A DNA stretch of 64,000 nucleotides from Pseudobacter ginsenosidimutans (GTDB taxonomy: Bacteria; Bacteroidota; Bacteroidia; Chitinophagales; Chitinophagaceae): assembly GCF_007970185.1 (NCBI RefSeq), contig NZ_CP042431.1:6555342-6619341 (forward strand), in the 5' to 3' direction. A program made the translations under genes and the position numbers. Positions 52,744 to 61,773 of this stretch are shown one piece after another. How positions within the stretch are numbered: position 1 is the stretch's first letter; every line of letters begins with the position of its first letter. The notes below the pieces were generated by a model. It searched no databases. It saw only the letters and a program-made list of their open reading frames with translations, and was not told where the DNA came from.

Positions 52744-55700
52744 TTATTTGGATAATACGTTTACGGATGCTTTTTCACCAGTTTGCAATACCAGTGTGAT
52801 CACATACAAACCGCTGGTGGCCGGCAATGTGAGCTGGATTACAGGCTGCACATTGGTGATCTGCTGAACCTGTGAGCCGCTTGCTGTAGTGAGCAGTAAT
52901 CTCGCTCCCACCAAAGCGGATGTATTGTAATTGCAGGTAACAGTGATGGTTGAACCAGCTTTGGCTGGGTTTGGATTCACTTTGATGCCACGCGCTGCAG
53001 TGCTGCCACTGGCAGTTAACGGACATGCTTCCACGGAGTTCCCATTCCTGTCTGTAACCACTACATGATATGCTCCATTCAATGCTGCCGATTCACTGCA
53101 GAATGCTTTTGTAGCGCCTGTTATGGCGTTTCCATTTTTATACCATTGCCATTGTACATAATTACCGCTGGAGTTATCGAAGATCAATACATCACTGAAT
53201 TGCTGACGGATAGCGCCGGCCAGACTGTATTTGAAATCCTTCACTACGGTTGTAGCGGCTGAATGGTTCTGGTCTCCCGGCTGAGAGGCTGTGATAGTGG
53301 TAGCACCTCCGTTCACAGGTGTGAGTATATCGCCGTTAACAGTTGCAATACTGGTATTAGCCACAGTATAAGTGATGGGCAGGCCGCTGTTGCTGCTTGC
53401 CAGCAGTTGAACAGTTGCTGTGCCATCGCAGCCTGCTTCCAGATTGGCCTGCGCCCAGGTAATGGTTTGTGTGGCTTTGGTGATGGTGAGTTTGGCTGAA
53501 GTGAAACTGATACTGTAGTTGGAACCGGCAGAGAAGGTACCCTGTCTGATATCGTAAGCGCCGGCATTTTCTCCTGCGTCCCTGCTCAATGAGCCACTGA
53601 TGAGGTCATTGCCGATCAGTCCGGTTTCAGTATAGGTGAATCCGGGGTCCGGTTCGCCGTACACTTTCGTTTGTGCATTGGCGGTAATTGATACGTGAGC
53701 CGGAGTGATTGAAGCATTGCTGAAGCTGAGTACGGTACTGTTTCCGATCACATAATTACCTGCGTCATTGCCAGTGAGACCGATACTGCTGAGGGGCAGC
53801 TCAATGGTCTTGCCAGTGCCTGCATTCTTGTTATCATAAGAAACCGCTGTTGAGCTGAGTGAAGCTTGTACCTCATCGCTATTGATGATGTCTCCGCTGG
53901 CGAATTCCAGGTCAGTGGCGGCAATGGTTCCATTGGTATTGCCATCATATACCTTCGTGATAGTGGTGGAGGATCTGATGCCTAATGTTACACTCTTTTT
54001 CCCAATGCTGAGATCGAAGGTTTGATCTGGTGCAGCAAAATATGCGCCGTTACCTGCCTGGCTGGCAGTGATGGTCACTGTTCCTGCTTTCAGGATCCTG
54101 ATCTTCCATTTATTATTGTCCGCAGCATCCTTGTAAGCTTCTGCAATGCTATTGTTGGCAGATGCATAGCTCACAGTGAGGCCGGAGCTGGCGGAGAATC
54201 CGGGCTCAAAATTCGCATCGCCATAGGTTTTGGTGATATCACTGACGGTAATGGTTTGAGCAGACATTTGAATTTCATACGCGCCCATATCCACCGCGGT
54301 TCCAGAAGTTCTCGGATTGCCAGCCAGGTCTTTGCTGAGTGAGGCGCTGAGCCCTGCCGGCCAGATGAATGCACCATGAACGCGAATGGACGTAAGCAAG
54401 CCCACCAATTGCGTGAGGTGTATCCTGGCGTAAGCTGCATCTGCATTGGCAGTAATACCTATGTAATTTACTGTTTGTCCGTTCAGCGTGGTAGTTTGAA
54501 CACTGGTAAATCCATTCTGAGATTGTAGTTCGTTACCCAATGCATCATACAGAACGATCTTGACATTCCCTAACAATGTCGCATCGAGCGCCAGATTATT
54601 TTGTGAAATGACGAAACCTACAAACTCTCTATGGTTAATGGTTTTGCCCGCCCAGGCCAGGTCAAGTTGTGCAGTGCCCAGCACACCGATCAGTCCAACA
54701 GGAATATTCAGTAAAGCATAATCAGAATATGAAATAGCATCTTTCGCCAGCTCAGGATTTACAACGCTGCAGAGCAGACCAGAGCATCCCGAAGCAATCA
54801 ATTCATCGGCCATTGAAGCAGGATCGATGGTGGTTCTATCCACTCCAATGATCTTGCTGTTATCGCCTGCATTGATAGCAGGACTGGAGGGCTGTAAAGT
54901 ATAATCTCCCCCTGAATTGGGAGAGGTTGCATAATGCGGCGCGTCAACAAGCACCGGATTGGCTCCGCTATTTCCTGCTCCTGCATAACCTCCCCTGACA
55001 ATGCTATTGGTAACTAAGGCCTGATCCGCTGCAATCTCCACCATATTGCCATAGATAATAGAATTGGTGATCTGTGGTTTACTACCGGTATTCATGATCA
55101 CCTGACCATTCCCGGAGTTTCCACAGACAGTTGAATTCACAACCAGGATACTGCTGTTGTTGCCACCAATGGCCACACCAGTATATCCTAAATTTCCGGA
55201 GATGAGTGTATTGCTGATCACCAGATTTGCCTGATCGCCAAAAATAGCGGCTGTTCCTCCCGTTCCTATATTGGCTTTGAAAGCACAATTACTGATTTCC
55301 ATTCCTGCATTCAACACTGCAATTCCACCCCCCTGGTTACCGGGCAGGTTTCGCGAGGCTACAGTCATGGGAATTCCCGGAAATCCGGCATAGCCGCGCA
55401 TTACAGTAAAGCCATCCATCAGATAATCACCACCGGCTGCAATTACAGTATGAAGGATGAATTCGCCGGTGGGGAGACCAGTTGGAGGATCATTGTCTTC
55501 CATATCTCCGCTGAGGATGCTCTTGTTGGCGGCTATCGAAAGGTCGCGTTGGGAAAGACTGGTTTCCGTTCCGGCAAAACCTCCGTATAGTTTTATGTTG
55601 TTCTTAAGCAGGAAACCTCGTGTGCGCGCATCCGTGGTAGTGCCGGCATCTCCACCGCTATACATGGGATGATAAGTACCGCCTGCTACCCAAATTTGTT

Positions 55701-56418
55701 TGATGGAAGGATCTTCTTCAGCAAGTTTCAATGCTGCTCCCAGCTCTCCCGTGGCATTGCTCCAGGAACCTCCTCCTCCGGTTCTGCCCTTTTTCACATA
55801 TAGGATGCCGTTAGCATCGGGGCCGGCAGCTTTTTTCCGGTAAGCAGAGTAAACCCTGAGATCCCACAATACAGTGCCATTTACGGAGGATAGGGTGATC
55901 TTCACCCTGTTGAATATTTTCGTTGGCTTCATTACCAGCTCAATGGAATTTTCATCCACTATGCGGAAATTGGATCCCCTGGCAAACACAGTGTCTTCAT
56001 TAGTAGTTACATCGTTGAATGTTTCAGCAAACACGTGCTTATACAAATCTTCAAGATCAGAAGGCAGGCTCGCACCGAGACGAATGATCAGGCTGTCTGA
56101 TCCACCATTGGCATTCAGGGAAGGGAAAACCAGCAATTGACCCAGGTACGCATCATATGTACCTGCCGGTATCGTTATAGTGGAGTAATCTTCCAGATCT
56201 GACTGATCAACTGATCTGTCGGGGTCTCTTACGGCACATAGTGAGCAAGGGCCACTGGTAATCGGGCTCATCTGATTGTTGGCATACACTTTTTGAGCAA
56301 TGGTGTTGCCAAGACTACCAAGAACGATCATCACGAGCAGTAAAATAGTTTTCCAGGGATTCGAAAACCGGGCTGCAGAGCGGTTTTCAGAAGGATGCGG
56401 AAATAAGGTTTTTGTCAT
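52744..56418 (-). CDS. Large secreted T9SS cargo protein with beta-helix and MBG/YDG repeats
   Basis: A 1224-residue exported protein. Signal peptide with long basic start, ending NTIAQ (about 42). Beta-helix region of the choice-of-anchor Q type (about 205-520; GILYVKKGRTGGGGSW, then IWVAGGTYHPMY). MBG-type repeats (TKTYGDANFEPGF and TKVYGEPDPGFTY) and a YDG-type repeat (ITKVYDGNTNGTI) occupy about 710-950, followed by an Ig-like region. The C-terminal sorting region (about 1145-1224) has KVNPNPAKAG and ends with LYVITLVLQTGEKASVNVLSK, typical of type A T9SS signals. Probably a surface adhesin or glycan-binding protein. ATG 56418 fits the signal peptide. Confidence 0.84.
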   Translation of the reverse strand: MTKTLFPHPSENRSAARFSNPWKTILLLVMIVLGSLGNTIAQKVYANNQMSPITSGPCSLCAVRDPDRSVDQSDLEDYSTITIPAGTYDAYLGQLLVFPSLNANGGSDSLIIRLGASLPSDLEDLYKHVFAETFNDVTTNEDTVFARGSNFRIVDENSIELVMKPTKIFNRVKITLSSVNGTVLWDLRVYSAYRKKAAGPDANGILYVKKGRTGGGGSWSNATGELGAALKLAEEDPSIKQIWVAGGTYHPMYSGGDAGTTTDARTRGFLLKNNIKLYGGFAGTETSLSQRDLSIAANKSILSGDMEDNDPPTGLPTGEFILHTVIAAGGDYLMDGFTVMRGYAGFPGIPMTVASRNLPGNQGGGIAVLNAGMEISNCAFKANIGTGGTAAIFGDQANLVISNTLISGNLGYTGVAIGGNNSSILVVNSTVCGNSGNGQVIMNTGSKPQITNSIIYGNMVEIAADQALVTNSIVRGGYAGAGNSGANPVLVDAPHYATSPNSGGDYTLQPSSPAINAGDNSKIIGVDRTTIDPASMADELIASGCSGLLCSVVNPELAKDAISYSDYALLNIPVGLIGVLGTAQLDLAWAGKTINHREFVGFVISQNNLALDATLLGNVKIVLYDALGNELQSQNGFTSVQTTTLNGQTVNYIGITANADAAYARIHLTQLVGLLTSIRVHGAFIWPAGLSASLSKDLAGNPRTSGTAVDMGAYEIQMSAQTITVSDITKTYGDANFEPGFSASSGLTVSYASANNSIAEAYKDAADNNKWKIRILKAGTVTITASQAGNGAYFAAPDQTFDLSIGKKSVTLGIRSSTTITKVYDGNTNGTIAATDLEFASGDIINSDEVQASLSSTAVSYDNKNAGTGKTIELPLSSIGLTGNDAGNYVIGNSTVLSFSNASITPAHVSITANAQTKVYGEPDPGFTYTETGLIGNDLISGSLSRDAGENAGAYDIRQGTFSAGSNYSISFTSAKLTITKATQTITWAQANLEAGCDGTATVQLLASSNSGLPITYTVANTSIATVNGDILTPVNGGATTITASQPGDQNHSAATTVVKDFKYSLAGAIRQQFSDVLIFDNSSGNYVQWQWYKNGNAITGATKAFCSESAALNGAYHVVVTDRNGNSVEACPLTASGSTAARGIKVNPNPAKAGSTITVTCNYNTSALVGARLLLTTASGSQVQQITNVQPVIQLTLPATSGLYVITLVLQTGEKASVNVLSK

Positions 56419-56724
56419 ATATCGAATAGTAAGGAATACAGTCTCATCAGGCTGGAACATAATAGCAATACCAATCCCCTGCTGCCTAAAGCAGAAAGGA
56501 ATCATTACAGCACAGTCAAATTCAGTTGCGCCGTTATAGTCCGGCTTTTGTAGTAGTAGATTTTGTGGACCTTTTCTTCAACTGATAGGAACATCGGTCA
56601 ACGTGGGTTGTATGATTGAATAAACCGTAGAAAAGGTAGTTCTTCAATGCCGGTGGATATAGGATTAATATTCAGCAGTAAAAATAGGAATGGGAAAGAT
56701 AATATGCAAAAAATAATAACGGGC
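56419..56724. other. 306-bp intergenic region without a recognised gene
   Basis: Lies upstream of the T9SS cargo gene and downstream of the NUDIX gene on the same strand. No tRNA-like fold, exact TAnnTTTG box or terminator hairpin was found. The in-frame extension of the cargo gene into it (MIPFCFRQQG onward) does not look like a signal peptide and is probably not translated. Confidence 0.5.
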
Positions 56725-57273
56725 CTACATGCCGAGCTTTTTCAGTGCATAAAATATTGTAGTAACATGCATGCTCTGCACAATCTCCTGCCGGTGTAGA
56801 AGATCCTTCAATTCATCGATAGAGAAGAGCTGTACTTCGATCTCTTCATTGTGATCGAGCTCCTGGTCCTTCACTTTTTTTCCACCGGTAGCAAGATACA
56901 TATGCATCCAGTTATTGTTGGTTGATGGATTGGAAGAGGTTTTGCCGAGGTATTCAAATTTGGAAAATTCATACCCGGTTTCTTCGAGCAATTCCCTTGA
57001 AGCAGCGTATTCGTAAGAGGGGTCGGTATCGTCCACGCAACCACCGGGCAGTTCCCAGGCGGTTACTTCGAGGGCATGGCGGTACTGTCTTTCCATGATC
57101 ACTTTTCCATCTTCCGTTAATGCAAAAACAGTAACCCATGTAGGGAATTCATAAACATAGTATGGATCGATGATGGCGCCATCCTGTCTTTCACAAATAT
57201 CTTTGCGAACAGTGAACCATATGTCTTTGAAGAGGTATTCTGAGGAGAGCTTTTTCCAACGCAGGTCTTTCAT
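56725..57273 (-). CDS. NUDIX hydrolase
   Basis: Cytosolic pyrophosphohydrolase of 182 residues with a NUDIX box: WELPGGCVDDTD, then the metal-binding core RELLEETGYEF. The later NNNWMHMYLATGGKKV segment fits the ADP-sugar branch. The substrate is not determined. It follows the YfiT-like gene by 15 bp. It is a different protein from the NUDIX gene at 4736-5296, with low similarity outside the box. Confidence 0.82.
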   Translation of the reverse strand: MKDLRWKKLSSEYLFKDIWFTVRKDICERQDGAIIDPYYVYEFPTWVTVFALTEDGKVIMERQYRHALEVTAWELPGGCVDDTDPSYEYAASRELLEETGYEFSKFEYLGKTSSNPSTNNNWMHMYLATGGKKVKDQELDHNEEIEVQLFSIDELKDLLHRQEIVQSMHVTTIFYALKKLGM

Positions 57274-57288
57274 TCTATTTGCTTTTGA

Positions 57289-57813
57289 TTAGTCCCATCT
57301 TTTTCTTTCACGCAATGAAGTGATATGCGCAACATGATGTTTGCCATGCCAGGCATACATACCAAGCAGCAGCCAGAGGCTCATTTCTTTCTTATGCTCG
57401 GGATGGAAAACGGTACGCTGCCATTCCTGGTCTGTGAGGTGAAGGATGGCCGCATGCCAGCGTGTGTGAAGGGTGTAGAGCAAAGTGATGCTCATATTGA
57501 TGGGAACGGCCTGTACATCCTTGAGTTCAGCCCAGCGGGCTTCATCGTAGGGTTTGATGGTTGGATTATCTTCGGTGAGACCCAGTTTGAAACGGACATA
57601 GGCGTTCATATGACTGTCGGCCACATGGTGGACCACTTGTTTAACGGTCCAGCCGCCATCGCGGTAAGGCGTATTGAGTTGCGCTTCATCCAGGTTTTCG
57701 ATGGCGGTTTCCAGCAGTCCCGGAAGAAACTGGATATCCTGCAACCAAAGTCTTTTCTGGTTGGAAGAGAACGGCTGGGTTTCATATTTACCGATCGGAT
57801 AACGAAGGTCCAT
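57289..57813 (-). CDS. YfiT/DinB family protein (bacillithiol transferase-like)
   Basis: Four-helix metal-binding protein of the DinB superfamily, YfiT/BstA branch. The 174 residues include the start LRYPIGKYETQP, the first metal ligand in VVHHVADSHMNAYVRFK, and the late pair in WHGKHHVAHITSL. YfiT-type proteins include bacillithiol S-transferases and putative metal hydrolases; whether this organism makes bacillithiol cannot be judged here. It sits between an ABC ATPase gene (31 bp upstream) and a NUDIX gene. Confidence 0.8.
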   Translation of the reverse strand: MDLRYPIGKYETQPFSSNQKRLWLQDIQFLPGLLETAIENLDEAQLNTPYRDGGWTVKQVVHHVADSHMNAYVRFKLGLTEDNPTIKPYDEARWAELKDVQAVPINMSITLLYTLHTRWHAAILHLTDQEWQRTVFHPEHKKEMSLWLLLGMYAWHGKHHVAHITSLRERKRWD

Positions 57814-57844
57814 TTTCTATTTATTGATATTTGGAATTGTTGGT

Positions 57845-58606
57845 TTACTGTTCGCGCAGCGCATGACCTGTGAGTTGGATGAACACATCTTCCAGGTTGG
57901 CTTTCTTGATATCTTTCGGTCTCTCGAAACCGGTAGCCACCAGTGCATCGATGAGATTATCTGTTGTATCGAGCGCCACGATCTTTCCTGAATCGATGAT
58001 AGCGATGCGGTCGCAGAGCAGTTCCGCTTCGTCCATATAATGGGTGGTGATGATCACGGTAGTGCCTTTACTGCGGATCTGTTTGATCAGGTCCCAGAGA
58101 TTGCGACGCGCCTGGGGATCAAGACCGGTAGTTGGTTCGTCCAGGAAAATGATTCTCGGATCATTGATCAGCGTGGTGGCGATGGAGAACCTTTGTTTTT
58201 GTCCGCCGCTGAGGTCTTTGAATTTGGCTTTGGCCTTGTCTTCCAGGTTCACACTGCGGAGTAATTCTTTGGGATCCACTTTCCGGTTGTACAATCCGGC
58301 AAAAAGCCCGATGAGCTCTATGAGGTTGAGACCGGGATAGAAACCGGATGTCTGCAGTTGAACGCCGATGATCTTTTTGATCTCTTCAGGATGGGTGTCC
58401 AGATTGTAGCCGGCTACGATGACCTGTCCGGAAGTTTTATCGCGTAGGGTTTCGATGATCTCCAGGGAAGTGGATTTACCGGCTCCGTTGGGGCCGAGAA
58501 GGCCGAATATCTCCCCTTCGTACACGTCGAAACTGATGCCCTTCACTGCTTCAAATTGTCCGTATTTCTTCACCAGGTCCTTTACCGAAATGATCACATT
58601 GCTCAT
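57845..58606 (-). CDS. ABC transporter ATP-binding protein
   Basis: ATPase of 253 residues for an ABC-2 type exporter. Walker A GPNGAGKST (about 36-44), signature LSGGQKQR (about 135-142), Walker B IIFLDEPTTGLDPQ and switch His in TTHYMDEAELL. The DTTDNLIDAL and ANLEDVFIQLTG tail is common in drug- or lipid-export ATPases. ATG 58606 (MSNVIISV) is preferred to the longer frame. No permease gene is next to it, so the partner is encoded elsewhere. Confidence 0.85.
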   Translation of the reverse strand: MSNVIISVKDLVKKYGQFEAVKGISFDVYEGEIFGLLGPNGAGKSTSLEIIETLRDKTSGQVIVAGYNLDTHPEEIKKIIGVQLQTSGFYPGLNLIELIGLFAGLYNRKVDPKELLRSVNLEDKAKAKFKDLSGGQKQRFSIATTLINDPRIIFLDEPTTGLDPQARRNLWDLIKQIRSKGTTVIITTHYMDEAELLCDRIAIIDSGKIVALDTTDNLIDALVATGFERPKDIKKANLEDVFIQLTGHALREQ

Positions 58607-58666
58607 GTTGAGGGGATTTGAAGGCACAATTTAGGGAAAATTGGAGTTCCCGGGTAGCCGGACCTT

Positions 58667-58828
58667 TCACCTCTGGAATTCCGGATGCGATTCCTTTGTA
58701 AACCCAGCATACAAGTTGTTCAGATTGGCCAGAGTCAATTCAGATGTCAGCACGATGGTCATCACTGCAATGGAACCTTTGGAAAGGATCAGTTTATCAA
58801 ACAGGCGCCGGCAAACGCTGACGCCCAT
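58667..58828 (-). CDS. Possible 53-residue small protein or gene remnant
   Basis: An open frame from ATG 58828 to TGA 58667 inside the 257-bp gap 58607-58863. The product starts MGVSVCRRLFDKLILSK, has a mixed hydrophobic and polar middle (AVMTIVLTSELTLANLNNLY) and ends FQR. No family is recognised. It may be an unannotated small protein, a decayed gene fragment or chance. The flanking genes are on the same strand. No exact -7 box was seen; a one-mismatch version (TTAATTTG) is directly before the ATG. Confidence 0.25.
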   Translation of the reverse strand: MGVSVCRRLFDKLILSKGSIAVMTIVLTSELTLANLNNLYAGFTKESHPEFQR

Positions 58829-58863
58829 TCAAATTAATACTCTTCTATCGATCACGCAAATTT

Positions 58864-59262
58864 CTACTTTATCTTTTTCAGCAACTCATCCAAAGAATAC
58901 TCCTGTTCTGTAAAACCTTCCTGGTAATCGAAGAAAAAAACCTTGTTCTTTTTATCTTCTGCCTTGATCCCGATATAACAGGTCTGATCAGTGAGCGTCG
59001 CCAATGGCAGAAACACTGAAGCTCCATCGAAATAACCATCATTGCTGAAATCGATCAGCATGGTCATTTTTTCAAGATCGATCTCGAGGATCGCATCGTC
59101 TTCCATGAAATATCCTTTGAGATGACCGGTGATATTTTTCTGATCGAGGATGTTGTACTGTTTTTCATTAAAATATTCAAGTCCCCTGGGAGGTACTGCT
59201 GCATTCGTCAATTCCACGAATTCCTTCAGGTAAGCATCGATCAGTTTTTTTGTAAGTGCCAT
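58864..59262 (-). CDS. Hypothetical cytosolic protein, 132 residues
   Basis: Unrecognised protein without signal peptide or TM segments, starting MALTKKLIDAYLKEFVELTN from ATG 59262. The pattern of acidic strands (DDAILEIDLEKMTMLIDFSNDGYFDG), the CYIGIKAEDKKNKVFFFDYQEG segment and the terminal helix SLDELLKKIK recalls SMI1/KNR4 (SUKH)-type immunity proteins. The resemblance is weak and no toxin gene is adjacent. Confidence 0.6.
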   Translation of the reverse strand: MALTKKLIDAYLKEFVELTNAAVPPRGLEYFNEKQYNILDQKNITGHLKGYFMEDDAILEIDLEKMTMLIDFSNDGYFDGASVFLPLATLTDQTCYIGIKAEDKKNKVFFFDYQEGFTEQEYSLDELLKKIK

Positions 59263-59379
59263 ACGGATAATTTCCCTGCAAGTTGCAACCAGGCGACTTA
59301 TCTCAATAGAACTGTTGTAATGAAGCACCTAATATTTTTGTTCAATAGTTAATCAGGAGTATTGAACTGCTGCTTCAGG

Positions 59380-59919
59380 TCAATCTTCTTTCAATTGCAG
59401 CGTCAAAACGTGGTAAGCATTTGTCAGTAACCTGTTTTCAGACACTTTCACATCATTGATCACATACGATGCTCCATCCATCAGTATACTGGACGGCCTG
59501 TAATCAACAGCTTTTCTCAATGCATCTTCACTGCTGTGAATCACCGGTCGATATGCCTTCAGAAGATCGCTCAGTGTATCTTTGATTTCTTCGAGAGTCC
59601 CCCCCGTTTCTTTTACCCGCCAGATATAGTACTTACGGGAATCAAAGTCATGCAGAACCGCTTCGTTCAAAGAAGGAAATGAGGAGTTCAATTCAATCAA
59701 CATGAACCTGCTGCCATTATTAAGCGGCATAAGCGCTGGAATATCCTGCCAGTAAATAGCCTTCGCGATAAAACTGTCTTTCAAAGGCAGTCTAAAATTA
59801 GCCGTATCAAAATAATTTTGCCGTACTACCATATATTCACTGGCTTTCCTATTACCGGTTGTGCAATGAGCGATGCAGCTCCCAAGGATCACAACAATGA
59901 ATAATAAATTCCTTTGCAT
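59380..59919 (-). CDS. Hypothetical lipoprotein, 179 residues
   Basis: Unrecognised exported protein. The start MQRNLLFIVVILGSC from ATG 59919 gives a lipobox-like ILGSC (C15). The mature part is mixed alpha/beta, with SRFMLIELNSSFPSLNEAV and KYYIWRVKETGG segments, and ends LTNAYHVLTLQLKED. It lies 76 bp from the CAP-domain gene and 117 bp from the 132-residue protein. No function is proposed. Confidence 0.6.
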   Translation of the reverse strand: MQRNLLFIVVILGSCIAHCTTGNRKASEYMVVRQNYFDTANFRLPLKDSFIAKAIYWQDIPALMPLNNGSRFMLIELNSSFPSLNEAVLHDFDSRKYYIWRVKETGGTLEEIKDTLSDLLKAYRPVIHSSEDALRKAVDYRPSSILMDGASYVINDVKVSENRLLTNAYHVLTLQLKED

Positions 59920-59995
59920 TTCAATAATTGAATTGAAAAATAAACCCGGAAAGATCAAAGATCAATCCGGGTAATACAATATAGAATTACATTTC

Positions 59996-60541
59996 TTATC
60001 GCGCAAATATCTGCGTAAAATACAACCTGCTTTGCTGGTCTCTCGCAACGCCAATCCCTGTGAGCTTATAATTCCCTTCGATATTCTTTTTATGTCCGGG
60101 ACTATTCAGCCAGCCATCCACCACTTCTTTGGCGGTGCTGCTGCCGAAGGCCACATTTTCTGCAACGGCATTGGTGCCGGGCACTTTTGACGTTACGATC
60201 TTGCTCCTGATATTGAAGCCATCATGACCGAAAGCGATCCTTTTGGTGGCCATCGCCATGCTGTGACGGCGGGCTTCGGTCTCGATCACCAGGTTATTGG
60301 TGAGGGCTGGCAGACCTTTCGACTGCCTGTGCTTATTGATCAGGATCAGGATATCATCTTCCAGTTTGGGCGCGGTGCTGGCGGTGCCTACCGGCCTTGG
60401 GGCAGAAGTGCTGCTTCCGGAAGATTTAACACTGGTTTTTGACGTTGATGCTGGTTTGCTTGCACAGGCGAAGGTTGCCACCAGGCCGAAGCCCAGTAAC
60501 AATAACAAGATCGGGCGCACATTCAACAGTTTATTTGTCAT
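59996..60541 (-). CDS. CAP (SCP/PR-1) domain exported protein
   Basis: Exported 181-residue protein with one CAP domain (cysteine-rich secretory/PR-1 superfamily). A signal peptide (LLLLLGFGLVATFAC, possible lipoprotein Cys) leads to a Ser/Thr-rich linker (about 28-58). The CAP domain follows with INKHRQSKGLPAL, a His in FGHDGFNIRSK, AVAENVAF and WLNSPGHKKNIEG. Start ATG 60541 matches the signal peptide. CAP proteins often bind lipids or peptides; the role here is unknown. It is 65 bp after fbp. Confidence 0.85.
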   Translation of the reverse strand: MTNKLLNVRPILLLLLGFGLVATFACASKPASTSKTSVKSSGSSTSAPRPVGTASTAPKLEDDILILINKHRQSKGLPALTNNLVIETEARRHSMAMATKRIAFGHDGFNIRSKIVTSKVPGTNAVAENVAFGSSTAKEVVDGWLNSPGHKKNIEGNYKLTGIGVARDQQSRLYFTQIFAR

Positions 60542-60606
60542 TGATACTGATTTTAAACTCACAACTCCAATTTCATACCAGAAAACAATAACAATATGCA
60601 AAACTA

Positions 60607-61623
60607 TCAATACTGCGCCATGCAGGCGTCCAGTTCGTCCATCATGCCCTTGCTGCCGATGAACAGTGGCGTACGCTGGTGCAGTTCGGTAGGCACGATA
60701 TCCAGGATACGTTCTTTGCCATTGGTAGCGCGGCCACCGGCCACTTCCAGGATGAATGCGAATGGATTGCTCTCGTACAGCAGGCGCAGCTTGCCTTTGG
60801 GCTTGTCTGTTGTACCCGGGTACATGAAGATGCCGCCCTTGATCAGGTTGCGGTGAACGTCTGCCACCATGCTGCCGATATAACGCTGCGTATAGGGGCC
60901 GCCGTTATCTTTGGTCCTGCGCTGGCAGGCATCGATATATTGCTGCACTCCTTTGGAGTACTGGAAGAAATTACCGTGGTTCACAGAGTAGATCTTTCCC
61001 CATTCAGGGCATTTGATATCGGGGTGACTGAGGCAAAATTCCCCGATGCTGGGATCCAGGGTAAAGCCATTCACGCCGCGACGTGTGGCGTACACCAGCA
61101 TGGTGGAAGACCCATATACCATATAACCGGCGGCTACCTGCATCCGGCCGGGTTGCAGGAAATCCTCTTTGGTAACCGGCGTGCCCTGCGGCGTAACGCG
61201 GCGGTATACACTGAAGATGGTGCCGATGCTCACATTCACATCGATATTTCCTGAGCCGTCCAGCGGATCGTATAAACAAACGTATTTGGAATTTTTGCTG
61301 ACGGCGTCGTCGAAGGCAACAAAATCGTCCAGTTCTTCGGAAGCGATACCGGCACAGCTGATACCATGCTGCAATACACCGGTGAACTGGTTATTGGCGA
61401 AAACATCGAGCTTTTTCACGTCTTCACCCTGAACATTCACGGCCCCGGCATCGCCAAGGATGTCTACCAGTCCGGCTTTATTCACTTCTACATTCACTCT
61501 TTTGGCGGCGAGGCCCATATCCCGCAGCAGTCCGCTCAGCTCTCCCGTAGCATGTGGGAAGTCGCGCAACTGCTGGATCGTAAATTCGTCAAGGGTCAGT
61601 ACTTTCCTGCTGACAATACTCAT
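60607..61623 (-). CDS. fbp: Fructose-1,6-bisphosphatase, class I
   Basis: Gluconeogenic enzyme that hydrolyses fructose 1,6-bisphosphate to fructose 6-phosphate. The 338 residues include the metal-site motif [20 protein letters not shown] and the active-site block [20 protein letters not shown], both class I signatures. ATG 61623 (MSIVSRKV) is the start; the longer frame opens with TTG. It is divergent from lysC, with a -7 element at 61655-61662. Confidence 0.95.
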   Translation of the reverse strand: MSIVSRKVLTLDEFTIQQLRDFPHATGELSGLLRDMGLAAKRVNVEVNKAGLVDILGDAGAVNVQGEDVKKLDVFANNQFTGVLQHGISCAGIASEELDDFVAFDDAVSKNSKYVCLYDPLDGSGNIDVNVSIGTIFSVYRRVTPQGTPVTKEDFLQPGRMQVAAGYMVYGSSTMLVYATRRGVNGFTLDPSIGEFCLSHPDIKCPEWGKIYSVNHGNFFQYSKGVQQYIDACQRRTKDNGGPYTQRYIGSMVADVHRNLIKGGIFMYPGTTDKPKGKLRLLYESNPFAFILEVAGGRATNGKERILDIVPTELHQRTPLFIGSKGMMDELDACMAQY

Positions 61624-61654
61624 AGATGGCAAGTTTTAAAAGGTTTGTCGGCCA

Positions 61655-61662
61655 CAAATATA
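61655..61662 (-). promoter_or_regulatory. -7 element before fbp
   Basis: TATATTTG on the minus strand matches TAnnTTTG exactly, 31 bp before the ATG at 61623, in the 150-bp divergent gap shared with lysC. No clear -33 box. Confidence 0.42.
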
Positions 61663-61773
61663 GGGAGTGGCCGCTAATTGGCATTTTCCGGATTGACGAA
61701 AGGGTTTTTATCAAAGGTTTACCGACATTTGCCACGGTTAAAACATTCCAACTCATTATTTATCGTTCCAGTT

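Noticed and set aside
58864-59262. Toxin-immunity locus
   Set aside because: The 132-residue protein only loosely recalls SUKH proteins and no toxin-like or polymorphic secreted gene is adjacent.
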